Shown here: positions 9,001 to 19,319 of the stretch, piece by piece
Position numbering within the stretch: the first letter of the stretch is position 1
Layout: each line of letters begins with the position of its first letter
DNA from: Plazaster borealis
Taxonomy: Eukaryota > Echinodermata > Asteroidea > Forcipulatida > Labidiasteridae
Direction of reading: 5' to 3'
Assembly: GCA_021014325.1 (NCBI GenBank)
Contig: CM037472.1
Location: 20,073,063 to 20,137,062, forward strand
DNA length: 64,000 bases
Position numbers and translations under genes: made by a program
The notes under the pieces: generated by a model
Told to the model about the DNA's origin: nothing
The model's database searches: none
Seen by the model: only the letters and a program-made list of their open reading frames with translations

Positions 9001-11618
9001 TTATGTATGCACCCTCATTCAAAATGTTTGTGTCTGCTTTTCTAAATCTTGTAAATTTCTGAGTACAAAACAGTGTTCCCAGACATTTTGTGTAAGCTGG
9101 CTGGTCAGTCGCTTTGATTTGTAACAAGAACCTAGCAAGACTTATTTAACTCAGGATGTATGATTTAAAGATTCTAAATGCATCGGAAACTCCTCTTCTG
9201 TGTGGATTATTTGTCCGACGCCTAAAAAAGAAAGTTTGAACATCATTTGGATGTTCTGAAAGACTCAAAACTGAAAGCAAGAATGTCAGAGCCCATTTTT
9301 TGTTTAAGATGCTTTACACATTTATGTAATATTTGAGAGAAAATAAGAGAAACCAGTTACAAACCACTATTTATGAGACCAAGAAAAAATTAATTGACTT
9401 CATGGCTGCGGCTGTGGACTGAAGCAGTACAGGCCTCTTCAGAGATCTAGCCATAGCCACTGCTAAGGCGTTAGTTCTTACACTGCCATGCATGAGAATT
9501 TGATCTGGTAACCTGCTTTTGTTTGGAAAATTTACGTCTGTACTTAGCAGATTTGTGTGTTTAGCAGAAAGAAGGACCACGGCCCAATGTCATGCTGGTT
9601 AGAACAAAAAGATGCTTAGCACCAGTTTTTCCTTTGAATAATGAACCGAGTGAGGTGATAAAAATTCAAATTGATGATTGAAGCGATATGACTGAAGCAG
9701 GTTACCTACCCAAAATGCCATTCAATCCGCAACTTTTTTTTACAGATAAATTTGCTTAATAATAAACTTAATATCAATTGTTTTGCTCTTGAACAGCTTG
9801 ATGAAATTGGCGTTTATTGTTCAGCGTCTTACCCTCTTTGTGTAGGTGCGGCCCCCAACTCGATCCCTAGCCTCAAGAACCAGTACATTCTGTCCTTGGG
9901 TATTCAGAAGCTTGGCGGCTGATAAACCTGTCCAATGTAAATGGCAACATTTCTCGTATTAGGACTTAACATGCATGATGAACACAACCAGGGATCAACT
10001 ATCTTACCGAGAGGACTGCTGGCGAGTCTTTTTACTGTAGGGCCGAAAGACTCTAGCAAGTCTAGTTAACTGTATGAGGGAAGGGGATGGGACAAAGGGA
10101 GGGGAGGGGAGGGGAGGGAACAGAGGGGGGGAGGGAACACAATATGGGAACATGTGAGAGGCAAAGGTGACATATTGGGACGGGACAAGAAAAGGTGGGG
10201 AAGGAGGAGGAAGGGAAGGAAAAAAACAATACATGGGAATAGGGGAATAGCCAAGGGGAAACAAGAATTGGGAAGGAGCCTGGAAAGGCTGTCAGAAAGG
10301 AAAACCCATACCTCAGAAACAGTAAGCCTGATAACAACAATAAAAACAAGTCATCTGATAAAACTCTTCTTAAAACAAGAAATTGCTCTTGTTGGAATTT
10401 CTTTTGATCTTAATTTGTGCGGCAAGAGGAGGGACAAGTGTTCTGAGCAGGGGGGATCAAGCCCCCCCCCCCACGCCCGATTATTCCACTGGCCACCACA
10501 CTCCATTTTTTTGGTTAAACCCTGTCTTTCAATTGACACCCTTTTTCTAAACACTGGCTAACACCTTTGCTTGACCAACTGCCTCTCTGGACCAGAACCC
10601 AATTTCATAGAGCTGCTTAAGAACAAAAAGTAGTTAAGCACAACAAAATTTTGCTTACCAGAATAAGGTTACCAGCTAAACTACCAAGTCACATGTACAA
10701 TTTGTGACTGGTATCCTGCTCATTTCTGCTTAGCAGACAATTGTTAAAGGAACGTTACAGAACTGGTAATTAAAATTTTCTTTAAGATCACAGATTTACA
10801 TAAAACTTACATGGTCTAATGATGATGATAGTAGAAAACATCCCTTGAAATATTTCTGTCTGAAATGCCATATTTGATGAGACATAAATAAAACTAATTT
10901 CCGATTGGAGTTTATCGCTCATGAGCGTTTTATTCATGCATTGTATAACACATGCGAATGTTGAATCGGTTTTTCACTATTTTCTCAAGACCCAGATGGC
11001 CGATCGATCTCAAACTTCTACAGGTTTGTCAGTTTATGTATATGGTGGATTATATAAAGTGCTTACACTGTTTTGTGAGCAAAAACCAATTCTGTAATGT
11101 TCCTTTAAGCAATATATTCTGCTTATAAAAGCAGCTCTATGAAATTGGGCCCTGAATTAAAGGCATCGTACACGTTTGGTAATGACTCTGATAATTAATG
11201 GCAATAAAAACTTACATGGTAAGATGTACAGCAGCTTTGGACAGTATAATGCATTTTGAGAAACTTTTCACGTCGAAGTACTGCAGTAATGGAAAAATAT
11301 AACACTTTTTATCCCCAAAAACATTTGAATCTGGGAAGCGTTGCGCGTAACGCTTCTCAGAGTGTGTATTCCAATGCAGATTATTCTTCCTGCGTGCACA
11401 TAACCGCTCCAGATTTTCGGCAATATCTCAAAAATGCTACCACCTTTTGCAATGAAATTTTCACAGGTTGGTTAGTTTTAAAAATATCTACAACTATATA
11501 GGTTTAAAACAAACAATAGGCTCCAATTACCAAACGTGTACGATGCCTTTAAACATGATGGTCAGGACTTACCACTGACTCCTGCACCTAAGACGATGAC
11601 ATCATATTGAGGGGCCAT
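1..11618 (-). CDS. MAO: Flavin monoamine oxidase, 5' eleven coding exons (3' end beyond window)
   Basis: Spliced minus-strand gene. The coding join is 11618-11573, 9927-9833, 8526-8389, 6307-6206, 5473-5278, 4251-4214, 3360-3297, 1743-1568, 1286-1220, 609-522 and 21 to beyond 1. All junctions are GT-AG and keep one frame for about 344 residues. Seen: the GAGVSG dinucleotide-binding turn (residues 11-16), [13 protein letters not shown] (33-45) with Glu34 where MAO binds the FAD ribose, the GGSYIGP loop (57-63), LLYYKTPFW (296-304) and DDTKPDGS near 325. Known for the family: MAOs oxidatively deaminate amine transmitters at the outer mitochondrial membrane, and a lysine in the YYK motif faces flavin N5. 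The covalent-flavin Cys, the aromatic cage and the C-terminal anchor should be off the left edge. The start is the ATG just before the Rossmann strand, as in vertebrate MAO. A possible acceptor at 11628 suggests an upstream non-coding exon. Confidence 0.95.
193..450. mobile_element. Foldback MITE, family F1, copy 1
   Basis: The arms are mutually inverted: left 'tgaattcctcagactagaga', right 'gtctttagtctggggaatcc'. They flank a core with 'ggtaccagggtttgcgcatc'. Related copies lie at 33080-33262 and 61780-62070. No coding capacity is seen. Confidence 0.7.
522..609 (-). CDS. MAO: MAO coding exon 10
   Basis: 88 nt, phase 1 in, phase 2 out. Encodes [19 protein letters not shown] and [11 protein letters not shown], matching the DYCG....(L)[12 protein letters not shown] block. 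Confidence 0.93.
880..943 (-). repeat. tRNA-derived SINE head fragment
   Basis: On the minus strand 'ggttcgaatcccgccgggg' contains a Pol III B-box (GGTTCGAATCC). It follows 'gtggtccggttggcatcttg', a degenerate A-box region. It does not form a full tRNA and is best read as a SINE head in MAO intron 9-10 territory. Confidence 0.4.
1220..1286 (-). CDS. MAO: MAO coding exon 9
   Basis: 67 nt, phase 0 in, phase 1 out. Encodes [20 protein letters not shown] (residues 286-305). It contains the lysine (about residue 300) expected to face the flavin N5. Confidence 0.95.
1568..1743 (-). CDS. MAO: MAO coding exon 8
   Basis: 176 nt, phase 1 in, phase 0 out. Encodes [14 protein letters not shown], then [20 protein letters not shown] and PLPSLRNQ. 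These match the 'V.L..PV..V.Q' and 'YVI.AIPP....KI.F.P.LP..RNQ' stretches of MAO. The minisatellite lies in the intron between exons 7 and 8. Confidence 0.95.
2379..3165. repeat. 24-bp minisatellite in MAO intron 7
   Basis: About 30 tandem copies of a 24-bp unit (ggtgcctagggcctacggaa plus cact), with scattered single-base variants (ccc/cct, tac/tat/tct). The two right-most units are degenerate (gtctagaaacagtg). Because 24 is a multiple of 3 and the unit lacks stops, three frames stay open for 240-290 codons on the two strands. They encode monotonous octapeptides ([16 protein letters not shown]) and are not genes. Confidence 0.97.
3297..3360 (-). CDS. MAO: MAO coding exon 7
   Basis: 64 nt, phase 0 in, phase 1 out. 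Encodes [20 protein letters not shown], matching [20 protein letters not shown] of the family. Confidence 0.95.
3961..4120. mobile_element. Small foldback element
   Basis: Imperfect inverted ends ('cccttttcacaacaagga' and 'tccccgttgtgcaagggg') surround an inner palindrome built on 'ccgccattttgg' and 'ccaaaatggcgg'. Lies in MAO intron 6. Confidence 0.5.
4214..4251 (-). CDS. MAO: MAO coding exon 6 (38-nt microexon)
   Basis: Only 38 nt, phase 1 in, phase 0 out. Encodes [12 protein letters not shown], which bridges 'GG' of exon 5 to 'ES' of exon 7 and fills the position of the mammalian TTRI.S.TNGGQE segment. Acceptor AACCTAG, donor CAA|GTAAGT. It was found by requiring frame and family continuity. 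Confidence 0.85.
4446..4575 (+). repeat. Degenerate AT-rich tandem repeat with octamer motifs
   Basis: An irregular repeat of 'gcaaatcagcatat'-like units. The octamer ATGCAAAT occurs three times in direct orientation. Lies in MAO intron 5. Confidence 0.65.
5278..5473 (-). CDS. MAO: MAO coding exon 5
   Basis: 196 nt, phase 0 in, phase 1 out. Contains [22 protein letters not shown] and [12 protein letters not shown], which align with DAPW..Q...WD, ELIDKICWT and LWFLWYVKQCGG of vertebrate MAO. Confidence 0.95.
5648..6062. mobile_element. TTAA-flanked MITE, family M3, copy 1
   Basis: Ends are 'ggtagggtcat' and 'atgaccctacc', bounded by TTAA on both sides. The interior includes an inverted 'tctgagaa.cgattcatgca' motif. 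The second copy is at 32375-32780. Lies in MAO intron 4. Confidence 0.7.
6206..6307 (-). CDS. MAO: MAO coding exon 4
   Basis: 102 nt, 34 codons, phase 0 at both ends. Encodes [20 protein letters not shown] and [10 protein letters not shown], matching the 'NP.A..D.N..WRT.DN' block of MAO-A and MAO-B. Confidence 0.92.
6446..6870 (-). mobile_element. tRNA-derived SINE, family S1, copy 1
   Basis: Read on the minus strand, the element starts with 'tggcgtgtcgtggccgagcg' (A-box like tRNA-Ser/Leu). It has a B-box GGTTCGAATC and ends in an (ATT)n-like tail at the low-coordinate end. A near-identical copy lies at 58147-58592. Confidence 0.75.
8101..8145 (+). promoter_or_regulatory. Cluster of CRE-type sites in MAO intron 3
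   Basis: Two full palindromic TGACGTCA sites and a third, partial ATGACGTC fall within about 40 bp, next to CACGTG ('gacgtcacgtgacagg'). CREB/ATF factors bind TGACGTCA. Function here is not shown. Confidence 0.35.
8389..8526 (-). CDS. MAO: MAO coding exon 3
   Basis: 138 nt, 46 codons, phase 0 at both ends. Encodes the [15 protein letters not shown] segment followed by [14 protein letters not shown], which matches the GG.Y.GPTQNRI..L..ELG block of animal MAOs. Confidence 0.95.
9833..9927 (-). CDS. MAO: MAO coding exon 2
   Basis: Phase 1 in, phase 0 out; 95 nt. Completes the GxGxxG motif with GLSAAKLL and adds [13 protein letters not shown]. The donor is AGG|GTAAGA, the only choice that keeps the next exon in frame. 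Confidence 0.93.
10590..11150. mobile_element. Foldback 'GGGCCCAATTTCAT' element, family F2, interrupted by a TTAA MITE
   Basis: Left arm 'caatttcatagagctgctta' and right arm 'agcagctctatgaaattggg' are inverse. The element is split by the 365-bp MITE at 10744-11108. Other F2 copies occur at 12370-12490, 16790-16925, 18684-18815, 25625-25810, 26538-26735 and 41112-41276. Confidence 0.75.
10744..11108. mobile_element. TTAA-flanked MITE, family M2
   Basis: Inverted ends 'aggaacgttacagaa' and 'ttctgtaatgttcct' are flanked by TTAA duplications. It is inserted inside an older F2 foldback element, so the nesting order is clear. Confidence 0.85.
11157..11552. mobile_element. TTAA-flanked MITE, family M1 (copy a)
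   Basis: Inverted ends 'aggcatcgtacacgtttggt' and 'accaaacgtgtacgatgcct', with TTAA on both sides. The interior contains 'gaagcgttgcgcgtaacgct', an inner palindrome shared with the copy at 15116. Confidence 0.9.
11573..11618 (-). CDS. MAO: MAO coding exon 1
   Basis: Encodes residues 1-15, [15 protein letters not shown], the first beta strand and glycine turn of the FAD-binding Rossmann fold. It ends in phase 1 at a GTAAGT donor. A TTTAG upstream of the ATG (about 11628) could be the acceptor of a split 5' UTR. Confidence 0.9.
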
Positions 11619-12837
11619 TAGTAAAGACTAAACAAACACAGATTGAAAGCTCATGCGCCAGCTTGGAATACCTAGTGCAAATGAAGAAAGAAAACAATGG
11701 ATTTTTAAAAATTCAGTTCTGTCTTTGTTCAACCAGTCTGTCCGTCTGTTCTTGTTCCTGCTTATGTTCTGTTTGTCTGTCATTCAGGCATCTCGACACA
11801 AGCCTCGGCTTCTAGATGATGCCTCCATACTTATTTAATTTTCTGTCTTGTAAAAAATACTTTTTGGGTTACTTCTTTAAATTAAAGTTTTGGCTATGTA
11901 CTGTTCGAAAATGTTCATAAAGTATGGAAATAAATGTGAGTTTGATTTGAATTGAAAAAGTATGTATTAATCGATTGATGACTTCCCCCTAGGTTGACTA
12001 TGTCTCCCCGCTGCCTTCCCATACACAACCCTTGATGTGAAAAACCTGGTTTCACATTGAAACTTACGGAGCATTAGATGAAATAATCGTAACCCTCGAC
12101 CCTGCAGACAATCATAGATCCATCGACGAACCATTCATTAGTTAAAATTTGGCACATTGTTTGACTTTTTAAAAAGGTTAACAATTTGCACAAGTTATCT
12201 CATAGGCCTACGCCTAGTCATTGTAGTTCTAATGTAGGAAAAAAAAAACCTAACCGAGTGAAATGATTAGTTAATTACATTGTACGATATTTTGATAGAA
12301 ACATACTACTTTCAGGTTTCCATATGAGTGTAAATCTTAAAGAGAAATTACATCAAGCTGGCCGCCTAATTTTCTTGCTAACCTGTGAAATACAATTACG
12401 CTTTTAAAGCAAATTTTTCTGCTATAGTTAGCACAAAAATTTGCTTAGGCCTACTGTTAGTGTTATAAGTAGCGCTATGAAATTGGGCCCCACATCAGGT
12501 AGAAAGCAAATATTTACAATACAAATATAAAATACTTTAAAAACTTACAATAATTCGATAGAGCTTGGATTAAATTGAAAATACATAGACTCTGAGGACT
12601 TGTTGTAATGCATGTTAAAATTAAGAAAAACATGCTATGATAAACAAAATGTAATTAACAAATAATTTAATAAATATAATAAAAATACACTAATTAACAA
12701 AATAAAGTAATTTAACATTTTAATGTAAGCTTAATAAATAAATAAATAAAACATAACATTATTATTCTCCAGCTCCAGTGTTTGGTGTTACTGTTAATTA
12801 ATAATAGCATCATGGAGGTAGAATTAGCATGGAGAAA

Positions 12838-13480
12838 GGTAGCCCCGCCCCTAGCCCAGGTTGGACTCCTCCGTTGCATACAACGCGACGGGGTCCAGGG
12901 TATAAAGGTCCTCAGGCATTGCAACAAAATTTATAACCATTTTTTATCCTATTTTTACCTTTTTGAGGAAGCTGAAACGTGACTCACATGTTCCTTGTGT
13001 CCTGAACCTTACGCCTGCTCTATTCAGAATTGCCAATTTTATCCTTGGATGACATTATTGTGAAAATAAAATGGAAATTGATGCATTCGTTGCGACAACC
13101 TCAACTGACATGGAACCAAGTCCACAAAAGAGGGCGCTGTCTAACCCGTAACACACAGCTCTGCGTAACACTGAACGCTTTTTCTTCGGGGCGGCAACAC
13201 GACGGAGTCGCAGCGCCAGTGCACAACTTGGACTTATTTTCGGAAATAATGTCATTCATGGATGTATTTGATAGGTTTTGAACTCAGCAAAAGTGTAATT
13301 AAAGGCACCAAGAATAAGTGAATGGAGTTTCAGCTTCTCAAATTAGGTAAAAATATTTTAAAATGTTACTCAAAATTTTGTTCGCATTGTAAAGGATCTT
13401 TATACCCAGGACGTCAGTGCAGTGGCACTGACTGACGTCCTACCAGGGCTAGCCCCGCCCCCAGACATGACAGACGTCAC
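12838..13480 (-). promoter_or_regulatory. Possible GC-box promoter region upstream of MAO
   Basis: About 1.2-1.9 kb 5' of the MAO start codon, two GC-box motifs (CCCCGCCCC at about 12843 and 13452) lie in sequence richer in CpG than its surroundings. No TATA box is seen. Mammalian MAO promoters are Sp1/GC-box driven, which makes this a reasonable candidate. No transcript evidence is available. Confidence 0.25.
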
Positions 13481-14046
13481 CACCCCATCCCACCCTACTC
13501 AACTAAGTCAATGGTCAAGAGGCAATGAATATAACGATGTTTTTAATATTGTAAACACAGACATGACAGACCATTAGCTGATCAGTAGTTACAATCCTTC
13601 TCCCTTTTTTCAGCATAATAAAAACATTGTTCTACTTTTTACACCGGAAGTTGCACAATTGTGAAGCTGGTTGCACACGCCAACGTTTTGCCGAATGTGT
13701 ACTGCTGTCCATCCAGTCTGCCAGTCTCCTGATAGTTGTGGGAGTCAACTTACTTAGTGTTGTTACACTACAACCCTGCATAGTGCATGTTTTGGCAATG
13801 GCGCAATTAACAGGTTTCGTTTTAGTACAAAGGCCCTATTCAGTCTTTGATAAAGACAGGTCAAAACATGATAAAATATTGCGTTATTAAAATCTTCAAA
13901 ACCTCACCTGTTCTTTACGTTTCGATTGCCTCTCCCCCTCTCTCATCAGCGCCGTATTATTCAACCGGTGTCCGGTTGTTGCGTGCGCCATCAATCGGCA
14001 GAAGATGGTCAATGAGACTTTGCAAGCCTCGCGGGATTCAATTAGT

Positions 14047-14424
14047 TTAAAGGCACTGTACACGTTTGGTAATTACTCAAAATATACATTAGCATAAAAA
14101 CTGACATAACGAGCAACAGGGAGCTGTTGGTAGTATAACACATTGTGAGAAACGACTCCCTCTGAAGTAACGTAGTTTCTGAGAAAGAGGTAATTTCTCA
14201 CTAAAATAATAAAAACTTCTTGCAAGAAGTTTTTATTCCTATCTGAAAGCACACAAATTAATATTTTGTACAACAAGGGTGTTTTTTCTTTCATCATTTT
14301 CTTGCAACTTCGATGACCAATTGAGCCCAAATTTTCACAGGCTTGTTATTTTATGCATATGTTGGGATACGCCAAGTGAGAACACTGGTCTTTGACAATT
14401 ACCAAACGTGTACGATGCCTTTAA
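14047..14424. mobile_element. TTAA-flanked MITE, family M1 (copy b)
   Basis: Same ends and TTAA as copy a, but a different interior ('acttcttgcaagaagttttt' palindrome) shared with the copies at 28379 and 52094. It is a second M1 subtype. Confidence 0.9.
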
Positions 14425-14805
14425 TGGCTATTGTTGGAAGGTAAAATTTTGCTATGAAATAAAGTAAAACCTAAAAATAAGACTGGATCCCGTTTCCGGT
14501 TATTTATAAAAAATAAAAAAAATTGTCCAACTGACGTTCATGTTATCATAAAACCTATGTAGGCCTAATGGTCGCACAAATTCGGGGGTGATTGGTAAAT
14601 GGGATTTAAAAAAAAGAATCCTAGTCCCAAGTTTTAATTTTGTTTCAATGTTAATTTTAACAAATTATTTGTATTATATAAGACAAGACATTTTTAACAA
14701 ATTGCTATGGGTATTTTATTTTCAAGAATTGTGCATTTTAAAAGAAGATTTGATTTATAGCCTAAAGGCAGAGTATAGGCCTACTTTTTACTCCACAATA
14801 TTAGC

Positions 14806-15119
14806 CTAATGCCTATACAAACTTACTTGGTAAAGAGCACTGGAGAGCTGTTGATGTTATAAAACATTGTTAGAAACGACCCCCTTTGAAGCAATGCAGT
14901 TTTAGAGAACTATAGGGGCAATTTTTCACAAATTTTGAATCTGAGAAAGTGTAATTCTATATGCAACAAGGTGTTTTTTTCGTTCATTATTTTCTCGCAA
15001 CTTCGATGACCAATTGAGCCCAAATTTCCACCAGGTTTGTTGTTTTATGTATATGTTGGGATACACAAGTGAGGATATACTGGTGTTTGACAGTTATCAA
15101 AAGTATGCCCTGCCTTTAA
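14806..15119. mobile_element. Degenerate M1 MITE abutting another copy
   Basis: Interior sequence ('cttcgatgaccaattgagcc') matches the M1 copies b, f and g. The right end is degenerate ('atgccctgcc') and shares the TTAA at 15116-15119 with the next element. Confidence 0.6.
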
Positions 15120-15533
15120 AGGCATCGGGCACGTTAGGAAGGGGGCCTAATGACTCTGAAAATTTATGGCAATAAAAACATACTTGGTATAAGAAGTAGG
15201 GCCTACAGCAGCTTTGGATGGTATAGTGCATTTTGAGAGACTTTTTACTTCGAAGGACTGCGGTTATGGAAAAATATATCACTTTTTATCCCCAAAATAT
15301 TTTGAATATTGAGAAGCGTTACGGTAACGCTTCTCAGAGTGTGTATAAAATATTCCAATGCAGATTATTCTTCCTGCGTGGACATAACCGCTCCAGATTT
15401 TCGGCAATATCTCAAAAACGCTACCACCTTTTGGAATGAAAATTTCACAGGTTAGTTTGATGGTATATATCTACAACTATATAGGATTGAAACAAACAAT
15501 AGGCTCCAATTACCAAACGTGTACGATGCCTAC
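15116..15533. mobile_element. M1 MITE (copy c)
   Basis: Interior nearly matches copy a ('ctccagattttcggcaatat'). The right end 'accaaacgtgtacgatgcct' is intact, but its TTAA has changed to 'acaa'. Confidence 0.75.
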
Positions 15534-15567
15534 AAATGGTATAAGCTTATTGGCTCCTGATGTGATT

Positions 15568-15909
15568 TTAACCCAAGACCACGCACTCTAGAGCAGTTGT
15601 AACCTGAAGACCAGTTTGTGAGAGAATGCCCGGTGAGGGGACGCCAGTTCGAATCTTATAAGTTACAAGTGTTCCATCGGGGATGGTAAACGAATAAGTT
15701 ACTTTGATTTTACCCCTGGTGCACCCTATAAGGGCAAAATAAAATGCTTTATCTCCTACGCCATTAGGATCAGTTATGATGAAGAAACCTTCAGTTCGAG
15801 ATGGAGGAATACACCAAATGAGGAAACCCACTGGAAACACATCAATGCAAGGCTCCAGTCCGGGTGTGATCCGGCGTCCACAGAAGTGGAAGGCAGGGAA
15901 AGAAACCAC
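15568..15909 (-). CDS. Orphan ORF, possible exon or captured fragment, unknown
   Basis: An open frame of about 114 codons on the minus strand, ending in TAA. Its composition looks coding (YSFTIPDGTLVTYKIRTG, GFFIITDPNGVGDKAFYF) rather than low-complexity. There is no ATG at its start. A TCTCAG acceptor-like site precedes it, so it would have to be a terminal exon. No partner exon is recognised on this strand. It sits between an M1 MITE and an hAT element. I do not recognise the product. Confidence 0.25.
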   Translation of the reverse strand: MVSFPAFHFCGRRITPGLEPCIDVFPVGFLIWCIPPSRTEGFFIITDPNGVGDKAFYFALIGCTRGKIKVTYSFTIPDGTLVTYKIRTGVPSPGILSQTGLQVTTALECVVLG

Positions 15910-15999
15910 TGAGACAACCCGGATTGTATTACCTTATATGTATTGAGGTGATTCAATTCACTTTTTTAGTTCCTGTCATCAGTTAGTGTCTCTTGTATT

Positions 16000-17230
16000 C
16001 AGAGGCGTAACTAAACATTTTCATTGGGGTGGGGGGGCAAGTGGGGGCAAAGATTAAATTTGGGGGGGGGGGCAAAGAAGTGCAAGATTATCATTAAATA
16101 TGTTAACTGATAGTTGATACACACCAGCTGATACACACCAATGCAGTTCTAAAACAGTCTACATATAGTTTGCAGGTAACAAAAGATTGCAAAAACAACC
16201 AAATCTTAGAGAACTTGTCATTTTTATAAGATAAAACTTTTCGACTGTATACAAGGATTAAATTACCAACAGTGATAACCAAGTATCAATTTAGAGTTGT
16301 GCACGGTATTTTCAAATTAGGCTCTGTGAGTACTAATTAAATTATTGTTTGTGTGCTTTATTTCAGTGTAAATACCCAAAACATAATAATTGTGACAAGT
16401 GTAAGCCACTACAAAAAATCAAAATCAAAATACAGGATTGAAATTGTGGGTGTAATTATAATAATCACATTTGTGTACTTGTCAGGGCACTTGTGCTACT
16501 AGCGCTCCCAGTATTACTAACAGCAGATACATCTTCTTCGAAATTCTCCTCGGCGGAATTCTCGGATGCAGAGTCCATGCAATACTCTAATGGTACCACA
16601 TAAGAATCAGAAACTTCTGTATTTTCCCGTCTCTGCCTCTTAGGTGTTGGAGCACGAGGCAAAGACGGGCGCTTTGATAAATATGGAGAAAAAAATGGTC
16701 TAAGCTACCTTTTTCGCTGGCGATTTTGCTGTTTAAATCTCCCTGTTGTGCATCTGAGTACAATGTGTTTACGGAGCTATTGGTCTGCGTTCAGGGCCCA
16801 AATTCATGGCTCTGCTTACCGTGGAATTCTGCGCTTACGCCCAGCTGCGTCCCATAGAAATACACACGTTACAATGCGCGTCAGCTCATAATTATTTGGT
16901 AAGCAGTGCAATGAAATTGGGCCCAGACCACCACGTATTAAACTGAACTTTGTGACTTTCTGCGCTCTCTGTAACCGCAAAACCACAACATACATTTATC
17001 GCCAATACGATCGCGCTCACGTTTCCATGCATTTGTCGGCATGACTGCGTTATAGTCCACATACTGATACGAATAAAAGTTTTACTTTTTACGGCAGCAT
17101 TTTATGCAGCCCTAAACGATTTATATATTATAAGAATACACTTTTCTGTGATTTCATATGGGGGGGCAAGGGGGGGCAAGGGTTCTGAGCGGGGGGCCGC
17201 AGGCCCCCTGCCCCTCTGGTGACGCCACTG
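16000..17230. mobile_element. hAT-like non-autonomous element, copy 1
   Basis: Ends 'cagaggcgtaac' and 'ggtgacgccactg' form a short inverted repeat. The perfect 8-bp duplication CTTGTATT (15992-15999 and 17231-17238) is the hAT signature. Subterminal G/C tracts and an internal F2 foldback (16790-16925) are shared with copy 2. A minus-strand open frame at 16465-16662 may be a transposase remnant. Confidence 0.85.
16465..16662 (-). pseudogene. Possible transposase N-terminal remnant inside hAT-like element
   Basis: A short open frame, MPRAPTPKRQRRENTEV then an acidic/serine-rich tail. A basic nuclear-localisation-like head suits a transposase N-terminus, but no catalytic or zinc-finger motif is present. 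The corresponding stretch in the other copy (about 18930-19080) is interrupted and partly deleted. Confidence 0.3.
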
Positions 17231-18372
17231 CTTGTATTGTATGTTTCTTGTTTTGTATTTTGTTGTGTAGGCCTATGTATGATGACAAATAAATAATAAT
17301 ATCAATAATATTAATATCCGGCTTATATCTATGATTGAACGTTTTTGGCACCATAACCCACTTTAGGTCCCGGGATAAATCCGGAACGACTCATGGATGC
17401 AGCAACACGGAACTATTATCATAATAATTTACTAAATAAACATGATATTACTAAATGATACTTACATGATCAGACACATTGTTAGAACATTGATAAATAA
17501 GTACAACATAAATACAAAACATATAAATTAAGTAAATTATAGCAAAATGTATCACTAAAAATATATATTTGTAAACAATAGATCTTTAGTGTGACTTCAA
17601 CCCCCGTTTTTATATTAAGCTGATTTTTCGAGGCAAGCAAACTGCTAATGAAACAAAGGACAACTTATAGGCCCTAAGTCATTGTTTTTTTTTAGCTAAA
17701 CCTAAAATAGTTCAAAACAGCAGATAATATGTCTCTCGAAACATTATCCATAAATGTTGCTTATTATACACGCTCATGTCATCATTGCTCTTGACACATA
17801 AAATACCACGTCACCTTGCTTGGATTAAAAGTGACCTCGTACATTTTCTGGCAGGTAAGAATAACAGTTTTGAAATGTGCCACTTTCTTCATTAATGTTG
17901 ATGGAAAAAAATCGTACAAATTGTGTTGCCTGCAGGAACTCCAGGCTATGTGGCCCCTCTAAACATCTGATTTCATATGGGTTACATGATGCAAAACTTG
18001 TGGAAGGTCAATGCTGGCTAACTATCCCATCCCCCATTTGTGTTACTGATTTCCGTATGGCTGGCCGCTAGGTGGGTCCGGCTCCCTTTTAATATTCTTT
18101 ACAGAAAGGGTTTCCCCCATCAAATTTTCGAAACCCGGAACTCGCGGCTCCCGCCAATAAAACTCATTGTTTGAACGTCTTAAACACAGGTCAGCCTAAA
18201 ATGGAACCTTTTTTTTCTATTTCCGCCTTCACCCAAAACCGTGATAGCAGGCCTGTTCAACTAAAGCTAAAGCTTGAAAACTGCACTCTTAAAAAAGAGA
18301 GTGACACTGTCACTGGTAACCAAGGAAACAAAGTTCTAAACCTCACAGCTTTCGAAACATTATCCATAAATG

Positions 18373-19319
18373 CAGTGGCGTCACCAGAGGGGGGGCAGGG
18401 GGGGGGCCTGCGCCCCCGCTCAGAACCCTTGCCCCCCTCTTGCCCCCCCCATATGAAATCACAGAAAAGTGTATTCTTATAATATATAAATCGTTTGAGG
18501 CTGCATAAAATGCTGCCGTAAAAAGTAAAACTTTTATTCATATCAGTATGTGGACTATAACGCAGTCATGCCGAAAATTGCATGGAAACGTGCGCGCGAT
18601 CGTATTGGAGGTAAATGTATGTTGTGGTTTTGCGGTTACAGAGAGCGCAGGAAGTCACAAAGTTCAGTTTAATACGTGGTGGTCTGGGCCCAATTTCATG
18701 GCACTGCTTACCAAATAATTCTGCGCTGACGCGCATTGTAAAGTGTGTATTTCTATGGGACGCAGCTGGGCGTAAGCGCAGAATTCCACGGTAAGCAGAG
18801 CCATGAAATTGGGCCCTGAACGCAGACCAATAGCTCCGTAAACACATTGTACTCAGATGCACAACAGGGAGATATAAACAGCAAAATCGCCAGCGAAAAA
18901 GGTAGCTTAGACCATTTTCTTCTCCATATCAAAATGCCCGTCTTTGCCTCGTGCTCCAACACCTAAGAGGCAGAGACGGGAAAATACAGAAGATTCTGAT
19001 TCTTATGTGGTAAGAATATTGCATGGACTCTGCATCCGAGACTTCCGCCGAGGAGAATTTCGAAGAAGATGTATCTGTTATAAAATCTTATAAAAATGAC
19101 AAGTTCTCTAAGATTTGGTTGTTTTTGCAATCCATGATCTTTTGTTACCTGCAAACTATGTAGACTGTTTTAGAACTGTATTGGTGTGTATCAGCTGGTG
19201 TGTATCAACTATCAGTTAACATATTTAAAGATAATCTTGCACTTCTTTGGCCCCCCCAAATTTAATCTTTGCCCCCACTTGCCCCCCCCCCCAAATGAAA
19301 ATGTCTAGTTACGCCACTG
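18373..19319. mobile_element. hAT-like non-autonomous element, copy 2 (inverted)
   Basis: Same element as 16000-17230 in the opposite orientation, shortened by internal deletion to 947 bp. Ends 'cagtggcgtcacc' and 'tagttacgccactg'. Perfect 8-bp duplication CATAAATG (18365-18372 and 19320-19327). Confidence 0.88.

Noticed and set aside
10004..10561. Overlapping Pro/Ser/Phe-rich and Lys/Gly-rich frames
   Set aside because: They come from a purine-rich low-complexity stretch (ggggagggga) in MAO intron 1. No splice sites or family match.
18171..18541. Frames at 18171-18482 (+) and 18257-18541 (-)
   Set aside because: They span the edge of the hAT-like copy and its G/C tracts and are not continuous with any exon.
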